A stretch of DNA of 27,989 nt from Rhizophagus sp. LPA8_4_AMF (lineage: Eukaryota > Glomeromycota > Glomeromycetes > Glomerales > Glomeraceae), in NCBI GenBank assembly GCA_021464525.1, contig JADRCO010000698.1:1-27989 (forward strand). The letters run 5' to 3'. Each line of letters begins with the position of its first letter. Position 1 is the stretch's first letter. The notes under the pieces were generated by a model. It saw nothing but the letters and a program-made list of their open reading frames with translations, had not been told where the DNA came from and made no database searches. The translations under genes and the position numbers were made by a program. Below, one piece after another: positions 12,690 through 23,569 of this stretch.

Positions 12690-15600
12690 TCTTTATCATC
12701 ATTTTTCTCAAACTGATGCACGTTTTTACTTTTTTTAAAAAAAAGGAGGGAAGTGTGGTGCTATCGGCTTCAAGTAGCTAATCATTTATGCCATTTTACG
12801 CCGATTTATAGCAAGATATGGTTAGATATGATTAATATGGTTGAAATCATAATCATAATGATGTTATAAAAAATATATTTCTCCAAAATGATAGAAACGA
12901 TGATAATGCAATTTTGCACAGTATTCATAACGTTTTCTTAATGTCGTCGTTATTCATACAAGAAATCGTACATAAAACATTTCGCGAGAGTTAAAGTACA
13001 TGCACCCACATAAGTAGGCTTATTTAATGTAACATTAAGTTTGTTTTCGATGCATTGCTATATTAAATTTGTTTCATAAGATAATGATTAGAAAGCAATG
13101 TTCGTCGTAACTTTCTTCGTAAACGAGGTTCGTCATACATCTTATGAATATCAGTACAAAGTTTAATAAATTATTTTATTACATTATCAATATGAATGAA
13201 TGAATTTAACCAAAAAAAAATTCAAAAATTCGAAATTGGAAATAATTTCTGCGCGTTCATTCAAAAGTTATGCGATATTATTATGATCATCTCTTTACTT
13301 ACATATAACATATACAACGAACAGAATAATGTAATGTACTGTAAGCGTAGGCTGTGCGTTATCATTTTTAGATAAAAATTTCCTCATAACACATTAAATT
13401 CCATATGATAAATTTCAAAAAGAAAAAAAAAAAAAATTTTTTTTTTTGTTACTAATTAGACCTGATTGAAAAAGTATACACAGACTTAAAATTTACAGAA
13501 TTAAGGCAACGTTTGCATAAGAAATTGATGAATTCAGGTGATAAATATTATTGACTAAACTAATTGAATGATGCATCATATTAGTGGTCGTCTTTCAAAA
13601 GAATCGCGCTATAATTTTTTTACGCCAAAGAAGTATTATTTGCTTACCGTACATTACATTTGACTCCTATCAATCGTCAAGATTTTAAACAGGTTACAAT
13701 TTAAAAGCTAGTTCTTTTATGGTCATTCCTCGTTTTATTTAAACTGTTTTGGAAATATATATGTGTATATGCAACATTTTCAACTCTATACTCATAAAAT
13801 TACGCGCAAAGTAATATAATATGATATGTAATACACCTTGGTTTATATGATTTTTTTTTTTAAAAAAAAAAGATCTATCAATATTTTGTAACAAATTCTT
13901 AGTAAACTAGAATTAATTTAGAACCATTTCATGCTCCAGTCTAGATTAAATAATAGGGTTACATGAAAGTGTTCGTTGTTCTTGCATTCGGTCACATTTG
14001 CATAACTTCTTGCATGGATTAGATCGAAAAACTCATTGTTGTCGACTACTATAAACCTCGTTTTAATCATTACTTCGCTTCATTTTAATAATGATGAATG
14101 AAAAAATATAGATAGTTACATCTTTACTCAGGTATAACTCAGTTTATTGGAAAATATTGATTTGGATGTTTCATTGTTAAAAGAGAAGATGTTTCAAAGT
14201 ATGTAAAGTATGTCTAATTGCTTGGAATTGAGAATTAGGATTAATTAGGGCTGATATTATTATAAGAATATTACCAAATATTAACAATTGATAAAATTTC
14301 TGATCGAATCATTTTTTTTTTCATATGATACATTAAAAACATCGACTTAATGTCATGTGACTCTAAATAAATTAAATCGAAATCTTATGTCAAAGATTTT
14401 AAAAAAAAAATTTCATTGGTGCTATCTAAGAAAATTCCTAATATTAGATTCTAAATTATGAAACATAAGGTTATATTTATATATACTATACATACAGCAT
14501 ATAAACTTTGCTGTATGTTGTATTATTTGTTGTATAACCGATTAATAACTTTAAAAACCTTCTTTACTAATTAATTTATTAATAATATAGATATTTTAAG
14601 ATAACATGTATGATAAATATTGTTAATTCTTTTACTTTTATTAAATTATTAAATTTTTTATTTTAAAATTTATCCATCAAAATTTTTGTTAAATTTTTAA
14701 TTATTGACAAACCAATCATAAAATATTTAAAATATGAATATACTTTATTATGCATGAAAATTAAGATTTATTTTATAACTATCATTAAAAAAATCATTAT
14801 CAATTACTAAATCAATTTAACTAAGTCGATTATATAATAGTATAAACTTTGATAATTAATAATGCCGGTTACTACCGACATGCGAAACGACGGACTTTAA
14901 CGTTTGACTCGTCTTGAATCAAAAAATATTTATTTCCAATTTGTGATATCAGATATGGCGATAAAGGATTAAAAGATGGACTGAGTATTTCTGAATGGCT
15001 GAATTCTTTTTAAGCAAAAGAAGCCTGAGTGGTTAAATATGTTAGGAAGGATAAGCATCATTAGAAACCTACTTACTAAATTGATCTATTTTTTTTTAGC
15101 AATATTATATAATTAAGGATAACTAATGAACCTTGTGAAACCTCCCGAGGTCAAAATTTTCAATTTCCATTATCCGCAAATTTACCGCTATCGTATAAAA
15201 AGTTATTTCCATAATTTCATCATTGCATAACTATTCGCTCATAACGCCGCAACTCGCCTCAATTACCACTTAACCATTTACATCCATCGCCACAATGCCA
15301 CAGTGGCTTTTAAACATACTGCACGGAAATGTACTGGTGCATGGCAGAAATTTATAATAGAATTCATTAAACTGCGATTAAACATTCTTTCATAGAGTGT
15401 ATAAGTCCTTTTTCTAGCAAACAAAATAATTTCCATTATGCATTTATATACTGCTGCATCTTTGGTACTTTTTTTTAGTAAATCGAATCATAAATCCGGA
15501 AAAATAAGTCCTGAGAAATTTTCTGAAAAATGATTACAAAAAAAACCTTATTTTAATTATTATAAATATTACATATACATATATACTCGCAGAACCACGC

Positions 15601-17000
15601 GTATAAACTTTAAAAAAAAAATTACGTAAATAACAACATTTTTTATAAAGAAGTATCGTATTATGTAGTTATGTATATAATGTATAATGTATTTAACATG
15701 CAAGCCACGTGTGAAATTTTCGGTACAATTAGATGCGCATAATTGTTACAGGAAAGCCGAAAATTGTTCGAAATAATATTATTTAGATGATTTGGGAATA
15801 TTAAACCTTTAAATGGGCGTAAAGAAAAAATTTTTTTTCCATTTTTTTCTTCTTATAAGCGAGTGAATGTACCAATGCATTATTATTATATTTGTGATAC
15901 TGCATAAGATAGAGATTATTGTTTTTTTTTTCGAATGAATCGAAAAATTGATTATAGTGATAACAGATAATGAAAAAAAAAGAGATTCTTTAAAAAAAAA
16001 TGTTATTTGTTATGAACAATCTGTAGTTTTTATATTATTAATAACGTAAATCCACTTTCTGGATGAATCCTTTTAAAGATATTAAATAAATAATTATCAA
16101 GTTTCTTTAATTGAAACAATAAGTTCATAACCTGTTTAATAAACTATTGTTTATACAGGTTATTTAATAAATCACGTGATTTACAATAAATTGAATCGAT
16201 TTCTTTTTGAAACATGATTATTACGATCTCATCAAATTATTATCACAAGAAAAAAATTTTTTTTTCATACATAATCTTGTATCGTCATGTATAACAAATA
16301 TGTTATACATAGTGGAATTAATCCGGCTGGAATTATAATGTAAGCATGTGATATAAGCAATCTTTTTTCCGTTCAATTTTTAGTAATAAACGATATATTA
16401 TTTGTCATCTATTATTTGTCATTTGGATTAATCTGATCTTAACGATTTACGTAACAAATTATTTACTACTCAACGTACGACAATTGTTAAATATATTATA
16501 CGTTATGTGATAGACGCAGGGGATTATAAAATTTTAATTAGTAATATTTCGCTAGCGTTGATCTCGTAGTTAATATGATGCCTGGACTACATATTAAATG
16601 CCATATGTCATACTGAACACTCATCATTCATATTTCGTCACACTTTGTAAACCTAAATTTAATGTTAAGTTATATTATGCTCTGCATGTAGTATAATTAT
16701 AAGTCAGTCATGATTGTCATGTTCCAAGCTTAGTAACGTAATCAATCACCAAGCTTAGAACGTAATCAATCATTGCGATGAAATTATAATAAACCATTGA
16801 GTAGACCATGATTTACGTTTCCAGGAGGTAATTTGTGAGGACTATGAGATAAAGTCATCTAAATTCAATTGTTCACGTTCTTACTCTTCGTTAAACAACC
16901 GTGATGGAGAATTTTTAATGAAAAGATGAAGGTATTAAATGGCAGATAAGAAAATATTGAATGTATAGAATGATTAGAGTTACTTCAAAAAGTATTATGA
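12690..17000. other. Non-coding stretch of more normal composition
   Basis: The DNA is less AT-rich than the preceding 4 kb, but I find no open frame, splice pattern or RNA gene that I can support. It holds an A14T11 tract (13423-13447) and a short tandem duplication at 16724-16772. Confidence 0.45.
16724..16772. repeat. 25/24-base tandem duplication
   Basis: CCAAGCTTAGTAACGTAATC... at 16724-16748 is repeated at 16749-16772 with a one-base deletion. Confidence 0.85.
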
Positions 17001-17093
17001 TCAAATAGTATAAATAAAAATGAATTGGTATATACTAGATCAGTACCCGGTACTAGCATAAATAAAAATTGTTACTATTCAATAAAATCAAAC

Positions 17094-17099
17094 TTTATT
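17094..17099 (-). terminator. Polyadenylation signal of ATPase copy A
   Basis: AATAAA on the minus strand about 31 bases beyond the TAG at 17130-17132, in the expected place for 3' end formation. In such AT-rich DNA the hexamer is common by chance, so position is the main support. Confidence 0.35.
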
Positions 17100-17129
17100 A
17101 TTTTTCAATATATTGATTCTCTTTTAATT

Positions 17130-18708
17130 CTAAATGAATATATTAGCATTTTCCTGAATGTAGCATTCTATTGCATGAGAATGAAAGGTTATAATATTTT
17201 TAATTGGATGATATTCAAAGATATTGGTTTCCAAGACCTTATTAGCTTCCTTAGGATTATTAAATAATTTACTATATGTCAAATAGTCAAGCATTCCGTT
17301 AGAATTTAAAGCTTTGATTATATACTTTCCTGCTTCATGATTTGGTTGATTTTCATGTAGTTTCGCAGAGTTAAATTCATCATCAATTTCGATGAATTTT
17401 TGTTGTTTAATTTCTGCAAAAAAAAAAAAAATTAATAAAGAGAAGGATTATATAAAATTTATATAATGTAAAATATTAACAATAACTTTACCTTCAAAGG
17501 ACTTTTTTGTATTAAGAAATTCATCCGCTACAATTTCCAGGTCCATAATACATCCACCAACTAATTCATATAATTTTTCTGCTTCTGTAATATCGATCTT
17601 GCCTTCTTTCATGGTTTTAATTCCACGTTTATTAACTAAATAATTAATTGACTCTTCTTTGCTAAGATTACTGATTTCTACTACTGGTTTACTTACACGT
17701 GTCCAAGCATTAGTACGTGCTAAGGAATAAAACTAACATAAGTAAATATATATTAATATAGAAACTGAAAATTTTTCGTTAACACTTACATTTCATTCTT
17801 TCAAGATTGTTTTTATTACTAACAAATACAGCAATGTATTTCATATCATCAGCATTACCTTTAGCATCATCTTGAAGAATATCAAGAACTTCTGCATGTT
17901 TTGGAACTAATCGATCAACATTATCATAAATAATAACTGGAGGGTTACCATGCTTCATTTTGTATCTTTTAGCACCATTTTTAAAGGCTTCTAAATTATA
18001 TTCCCATTTAATAGTGTCAATTCCTATAAAAAGAATGAAATTAAAATTGACAGTTAATTATTTTATACAATTTGTAAATAAAATAATAACAAACTTACCA
18101 CTAGTAGTTTTAAAATATAAAATCTTTTGTGCTATTTGTTTTAATAAACTTCTGGATGGTAAAATATTAAAATTTTTCAAAGCTTTATCAAAAGTTTCAT
18201 CTAATTCATTTAAATTTGTAGGAATATTAATATATATAACCCCTTTTCCATTTTCTTTTAATGCTATTTTACTAATGTTATTCACGTTTACCACAAATAA
18301 TATGATAAAGTGATTGATCTTTATGAGGCTTAAAAATTCTTTTAAAATGATCTACAATTTCAGGTTGAGAAATATATTGTAAAGAAGAAATATTTACTTC
18401 AGATTGAGTACCTTTTTCAATAACTTTACTAAAATAATAACTATTAATTTTATTTTGATATAAAGTATAAATATATCTACTAATACAAAACCACCAATAC
18501 TAATCTTCATAGAAGTCTATAAATAATAAAATTTATTTTAAAATTTTAATAGAATAATAATATAAAAAAAAAACAAACAAATAAAATAAATCCATACTGA
18601 AAGTAGTTGTCTGACTTGTTTCACAGTAAATTTTTTTTGAAAAGATGAATATAAATTTTTAAATAATACATTTTTATAAAAATAATGATTTATAGTATTA
18701 AAAGACAT
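17130..18708 (-). pseudogene. Tandem ATPase copy A: P-loop NTPase gene with intact 3' exons but broken Walker A and N-terminal frameshift
   Basis: Homology to copy B (19214-20334) gives this model on the minus strand: start near 18708; first exon to 18598; intron 18517-18597; long exon 18516-18099; intron 18024-18098; exon 18023-17790; intron 17720-17789; exon 17719-17492; intron 17414-17491; last exon 17413-17130 ending in TAG. The last three exons join in perfect frame for about 246 residues. They contain PVIIYDN (Walker B-like), EISNLSKEESINYL, and a C-terminal winged-helix-like part (AGKYIIKALNSNG to NIFEYHP). The 5' part is damaged. About one base is missing near 18470, shifting the frame before YTLYQNK. 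At the P-loop the frame runs IICGKRE and hits TAA at 18278-18280, because about 11 bases that should encode GxGKTT are absent; the reading then resumes in another frame at NISKIALKENG. Family knowledge: AAA+/STAND-like ATPases, numerous in arbuscular mycorrhizal fungi. It could be a pseudogene, a rapidly decaying gene, or assembly error. No intact ATG-initiated model over the P-loop was found. Confidence 0.68.
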
Positions 18709-19213
18709 TTTTATAATTAAAGTAAAAAAATTCAATAAAAAAAAAAAATATTTATAAGGTTTACTTTTTATTTATTTATAATACTATTACAATAGAGTTA
18801 AAAATTAGTTAGTTTTAATGATAAATTTGCAGTAATATTTTTATTAAAATATATTATATAATAAATTTTATATAAATTTTTATAATACAATTTTTTTTTA
18901 ATGTACTTATATTACTTTTTATCAATAGAATTTTATTTATAGTACAATTATATATAATATTTATAATTATTATAATAATTATATATGACTAATAAGTACA
19001 GTTTAATATTTAATTATGCAAAATTTATTTATTAATATTAATTATTAATATTTATATAAAAATTTGATTTTACAAATTATATAAAATACCTATCTCTCTT
19101 TAAGAAAAAAAAAAAAAGCTAACCAGTTATTATACTATAATATTAAATTTATTTCAATTAATTTATTATTTAATATTTATAAAAAAAAATTAAAATAAAT
19201 TAATTATTTTTAC
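18709..19213. other. Spacer between the two ATPase copies
   Basis: Extremely AT-rich spacer of about 500 bases where copy B's last exon and copy A's promoter should be. I see no remnant of the winged-helix-like exon here and no other gene. Confidence 0.6.
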
Positions 19214-20334
19214 CTTTAAAAGATTTTTTAGTAAAAAGAAATTTATCTGCTATATCTCTTAAATTCATAATATATCTATCAATTAATTTGTATAAATTTT
19301 CTGCATCTGTAATATTAATTTCACGTTTATTAACTAAATAATTCATTGATTCTTCTGTATTAAGATTATCAATTTTTATTATTGATTGATAATAATAATA
19401 ATATTTATAAACTAAAAATAATAATAATAGTATTAATATATAAATATTTTTAATTAAAAGAAAATTATAAATAACTTACGTGAACTTAATTTTTTAAGAG
19501 TGTTATTATCATTGCAAACAAATATAGTAGTATATGTTTTTGTTTTAGCATTATGAATAGCATGACATTGAAAAGTTTAAAGAATTTTTAAATCTTTTGT
19601 ACTAATCAATCAGCATTATCATAAATAATAATTAAAGGTTTGTTATATTTTTTTTTATATTTTTTAGCAATTTTTTCAAGATTTCTTAAATTTTCTTTCC
19701 AAGAAAATTTAAGTTTTTTTATAAAAAAAAAATAAAATAAAAATTATTTAATATTTATTAAATAATAAAATACTATTAATAAAAAAAAAACTTACCAAAA
19801 TTTTTGTCTAAAATTATTTGTAATATATATTTTGTTAAAATAAATCCATTTAATTTTAACATTAAAAGCTTTTTCAAAAGCTTCATTTAATTTATTCAAA
19901 TTTGTAGGAATATCAACATATATCAATTTCTTTTAATGCAGTTTTATTAATGTTGTTTTTCCAATTCCATGATCACCATATATAACATAGTAATTATCTC
20001 ATAAAGGTTGCTTAAAATTTTTTTTAAGATCTTCAAAGATTTCAGTTCGAGGAATATAATGTAAAGGTGAAATATTTATTTCAGGTTGAATGCCTTTTGT
20101 TATAGTTTTAATAAGTTGCTTATTATAAAATTTATCTGAAGATTTGTATAAAGTATAAAAAATATTTATTGTTAAAAGGCCACCCAAACAATACAAGCTA
20201 TTTGTCAAAAAATGTGGTTTTCTTTGAAAAGAAGATGAAGAGTATGTAAATGGTCTAAATGATCGAAATGAATTTAAAAGTAATAAATGAGGATTTGAAC
20301 CTTTTAATGCAATTTTCAATGGTTGAAAAAACAT
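19214..20334 (-). pseudogene. Tandem ATPase copy B: P-loop NTPase pseudogene with intact Walker A, in-frame stops and missing last exon
   Basis: Opens with an uninterrupted 111-codon stretch from ATG at 20334. The first 65 or so residues have no acidic residue and are rich in Ser, Arg and Lys (PLKIALKGSN, SFRSFRPFTYSSSS). A hydrophobic helix follows at about 48-63 (SLYCLGGLLTINIFYTLY), so the N terminus looks like a mitochondrial presequence plus inner-membrane anchor; this is inferred. TGA ends it just before YYVIYGDHGIGKTT, a good Walker A. A one-base loss then gives a TAA, and a compensating deletion restores the frame at IYVDIPTNLNKLNEAFEKAF. Further on come LIIIYDNAD (Walker B-like) followed by TGA and TAA, a frameshift to AIHNAKTKTYTTIFV, a donor near 19480 and an acceptor near 19410, and an exon ending in NLNTEESMNYLVNKREI to FTKKSFK at 19214. 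The acceptor expected near 19714 has no AG. The last exon present in copy A (winged-helix-like part) is absent downstream. Same family and strand as copy A, about 500 bases apart. Confidence 0.75.
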
Positions 20335-21590
20335 GATTTTAATATTTTTATAAGAAATAAGAAATTATATTTACAAAATTTTATTTCTTTTTATATATTT
20401 TTAATTATATAATTACATCATAATTGTAAATATTGTAAATACAGTATACAATAATATTTTTATTTGAACATATTATATTTTTTTGACTTATTAATATTAA
20501 TGAATTTTTAATTAAACCGAAAAGAATCAAAAAAAAAAAAAAATTTTGATATGATTCAAAATGATAAAAAAAGATTCAAAATATGCATTTTTTATAATTC
20601 GAATTATAACTTTTAATATGTATATTAAATAATTACTTTTAAAAAGATTTAACTTGGCATATTATTTTATGGATTAACCTTTCAATAAAGGAGTAAAGAC
20701 TGAAACTTTTCTAATACTAATGCCATTTCATCACGTTTTTCCTAACTTTAAAGAACCTTGTCACTCCTTTCAGAATAGTTTTACGATTATTATGTTCAGA
20801 TAAAGTATATTATTGATTGGTGATTTTAATGCAAACGAAGGTTTTTAATTGTCTGAATATTTAATGCAAACGAAGGTTATTAATTGTCTGAAATCTATAA
20901 CTTTCTCAGTTTTGTGCATGCAACTCGATTCAACCTTGATAATTGATATTATCTAGATCATTTTGAATAATAAAAGAACAGAATAGATAAATATCACATG
21001 CCCAAATTTGGAAGTTTGCATAATGCTCCATATAATATATGGGTTAAAGAGCGGCTGCCCGCAATTTTACTGACAGTTTCTCGTTGGAAAGACAGGAAGA
21101 AAAACTCGTCAGCAAAAAAGAAAAAGTTGCGTTTTATTTAAATGTGGATATATTCAAAAGTTTGAATCATAAAAATCACAAACCAATTTTTGAGACCAAC
21201 GGCCTCACGAAATTAGGTACACGGAGAAAATTTTTTTATCTATGTATATTACCAGATACACCGATATGAATACCTTATTTTTCGATGTACGGTCATACAG
21301 TGGCGCAGTAAAAGTAATCCTCGAAATTTTTTGGTATAATAAGAAAAACTAGATGTAGGTAAAGAACTTGATACGTCGAATCTTATCTTTCTATAACATG
21401 CTAAAGATATGATGAAATTTTCCAACTGTATCTGTTCTCTTGCATACCATAGATCTGTTCCTATTTTCTGGGAGTTTTTCTTTAACATTATATACATTAT
21501 TTGTGGATTATATTTGCAATAGTAAGGTACTCGGATAGAGCTCTTCTAAATCGAAAAATAAAAAAATTCTGTGATGACTGTATATGTATA
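20335..21590. other. Intergenic stretch between ATPase copy B and the tectonin gene
   Basis: Contains the upstream region of copy B, the 35-base duplication at 20825-20893, and an open stretch without ATG at 21049-21269 (+) that is hydrophilic but unrecognised. No complete gene is supported. Confidence 0.45.
20825..20893. repeat. 35-base tandem duplication
   Basis: The unit beginning TTTAATGCAAACGAAGGTT and ending AATTGTCTGAA starts at 20825 and again at 20860, nearly identical, indicating a recent duplication. Confidence 0.85.
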
Positions 21591-22852
21591 CTATTGACGA
21601 ACTACTTCGGAAAAATCTGAAACTTCGGGAAATTTGGATTTCTTGGATTTCTTATAATGCCGAATAATAAATAAAATTATCACACCACAGATTATTAGTG
21701 CTAAACCAAATCCAACAGACAACCCTATTATCACTCCAGCCGGATATCCTTGATTGATGTTTACTGTCGAACTAGTAGTCGAACTAGCAGATAAAAAGCT
21801 TGAAGTAGGTGTCAAAGGATACAAATTCGAAGTAGGAGTAGAATTCGGGAACATATAAATTTCTTCCATGGAATCAATGCCCCACAAATTATTATCGATA
21901 GAAATTGCGACATTTTCAAGTTTAATATCCTTATATTGGAGCCATTGACCATCTTTATATTGAAGAACATTATTGTTGATATCAATACCGACAACTAAAG
22001 ATTCGCTGCTAGTATATATTTGCTTAAGCTTTCCACCAATTTGAACCCTATTATATTTAAGATTAAAGTGATCAAAATATAAAAAATATAAGAAATAGAT
22101 GATAATAAAAAAAAGGATGTACTAACCAGTCTTTGCCATTCCATTTAAAAATATCTCTATTTCTGTTAACTCCCCATACAGTTCCGTCAGAAGCTACGGA
22201 TACATTGATCAATAGTCCTGGAACTAAAGGAGAATTTTTTTCTTAGAATATATAGAAGAACGTGCAAAAATTTCGCATAATTTTACTAACCTTGGACCCA
22301 TGTACCGTTTAAAACATCACCATTGGTTCGGTAAAAAATCAAATCTGCACGATCAACACCCCAAACGTGAGATTTATCACCAACTGTAAAATTTAGTTAA
22401 AAAATGAATGTGAAGAGACAATTAATCCTAAAACTACTGCTTGTAGATTACCTGATATCTGGACTAGAGCTCCAGGAACATTAGTCCTATTAAAATTTTA
22501 ATGTGTAGTAAATTAAAGATTTAAACCAAGTTGTAGGAAAATAATAAAAAAGACCATCACTTACCATCCTATGCCATTCCACGCATAGATCTGGTCAAGC
22601 CGATTGACAACCCAAACAGTTCCATCGGCGCCTACACCAACATTTACGGCTAAACCATCTATATTGCGCCAAGTTTGTCCTGTGTATTGGAAAATCTATG
22701 GGTAATATTGATCGATGAAACATATCTAATTTAATGGAAAAAGTTGAAAAAGGAAAATATTTTACCTCATTCTTGAAATTTATGCCCCATGCATTATTAT
22801 CACGACCAACGGCAAGTTGGGTAAGAATACCGTCTATTTTTTTCCAGCTCAT
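21591..22852 (-). CDS. Membrane-anchored tectonin (six-repeat beta-propeller lectin-like) protein, six exons
   Basis: Predicted 299-residue protein. Exons (minus strand, high to low): 22852-22766, 22695-22565, 22486-22452, 22383-22291, 22223-22127, 22047-21591. All five introns (67-86 bases) are GT...AG and the frame is kept across every junction; one exon is only 35 bases. Residues 1 to about 214 hold six tectonin-type repeats of about 35-40 residues. Each has a W-x-x-(I/V)-x-G-x-L strand, a core such as VGxDGTVWGVN, and an (E/D)-I-(F/Y) strand; visible W-G-(I/V)-(N/D) cores are near residues 22, 92, 132 and 203. Six repeats match the usual six-bladed tectonin propeller. A Ser/Thr/Pro-rich stalk (about 215-246) leads to one transmembrane helix (about 250-276), then basic RHYKKSKKSK and a short tail ending VVRQ. 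No signal peptide is seen; this is the first ATG after a TATA box. Family knowledge: fungal and animal tectonins bind glycans, including methylated sugars, in defence. A surface glycan sensor is therefore plausible, but the topology is unresolved. Confidence 0.88.
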
Positions 22853-22945
22853 AATATGAATTTACTAATCCGCAACCGTACTATAATAATCGTACAATTT
22901 AATAATCTTACCGATGATGCCGAGAAAAAAAAAAATTATTGATTG

Positions 22946-22953
22946 CTTATATA
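22946..22953 (-). promoter_or_regulatory. TATA box of the tectonin gene
   Basis: The sequence TATATAAG on the minus strand lies 94 bases upstream of the tectonin ATG at 22852. It is followed by a pyrimidine tract (T-run then CTCGGC) typical of fungal transcription starts. No ATG occurs between the box and 22852, which supports that start. A GTAAG at 22911 and an AG at 22865 could mark a very short (47-base) 5' UTR intron; this is uncertain. Confidence 0.5.
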
Positions 22954-22959
22954 GCACAA

Positions 22960-23360
22960 ATTTACTTATAAGTTCTTTTTTGGCAAATAAATGTGAAAAT
23001 TTTTGTTTGTTTTTGTTACACTTAAAAAAATGGTTATCTACAAAATAATTCTTTTTATAAATTGAATTTATGAAAAAGTATTTTAAATATTTTTGCCAAA
23101 AGTTGAGTTACACATTTATTAGGCATTTGGCAAATATTTTTAAATGAATGAACCTGGAAAAGGCAACGGATTGCTAATTTTATTCTTGAAAGAATTTTCC
23201 CTTTAAAGGTTCATAAATTGAAAGTGGTATAGTATAATATCATGTAATTATACATTATCGCCCGAAATCATAAAACGATAATTAAATAGGCAATCTTTTA
23301 CACGGAAGAAAAACTTAAAACATCAATATGGAGATATTTTCAAGTTTTGTAAGCGATAGT
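22960..23360. other. Intergenic stretch upstream of the tectonin gene
   Basis: No gene seen. TTTGGCAAATA occurs as direct copies near 22979 and 23122, and TTTTTGCCAAA near 23091 could pair with the latter. Nothing diagnostic. Confidence 0.4.
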
Positions 23361-23368
23361 CAATATAA

Positions 23369-23569
23369 TTACTACCAAAATTAATACTAGTTATTGAGCA
23401 GAAAGTCGAAGTTAAAGCTTTTCAGTTTCCAGCTGTTGACAGACGTGTCGCTGCTAAACATAATGGTCTCTGGATCTTCATGATTTGCCGACCTATTTGA
23501 AAAAATTTGAACGTGGACCCAAAAAATTAGGAACAGGAGTTAAGCAAATAATTCGAGTCATATATGCGG
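23369..23569 (+). pseudogene. Frameshifted coding remnant, unknown family
   Basis: A clearly GC-richer patch with protein-like reading in two adjacent frames. The first frame (23369-23500) reads through EQKVEVKAFQFPAVDRRV and AAKHNGLW. Around 23464-23490 the sense switches frame and continues as SLDLHDLPTYLKKFERG, then PKKLGTGVKQIIRVIYAG, directly followed by a good splice donor GTAAGATTAC at 23570. An acceptor (GATTTTCCAG) with a nearby CTGAC branch-like site occurs about 100 bases further on, with a poor open frame after it to 23821. No ATG-initiated model covers the region. I do not recognise the family. It looks like a decayed exon or a transposon-derived fragment. Confidence 0.35.

Larger units (their letters stand above)
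8600..12690. other. Extremely AT-rich block without genes
   Basis: Composition drops sharply to nearly all A and T from about 8.6 kb and recovers abruptly at about 12.7 kb. Apart from the tandem repeat at 9.05-9.55 kb and the MITE at 10690-11090 I see nothing; open frames here have no protein-like composition. Confidence 0.65.

Noticed and set aside
15020-15070. GCCTGAGTGGTTAA, resembling a tRNA-Leu/Ser A box
   Set aside because: No B box, no cloverleaf pairing and no acceptor stem around it.
15236-15345. GC-richer patch with GCCACAGTGGC mini-palindrome
   Set aside because: Checked by eye against U1, U4, U5 and U6 snRNA landmarks without a match; no open frame.
17960-18313. 117-codon plus-strand open frame, and the 80-codon one at 17025-17267
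   Set aside because: Antisense shadows of the ATPase copy A exons on the minus strand.
21296-21390. TGGCGCAGTAA with a weak B-box-like GTCGAATCT about 70 bases later
   Set aside because: Spacing is too long and no D- or T-arm pairs; treated as chance.
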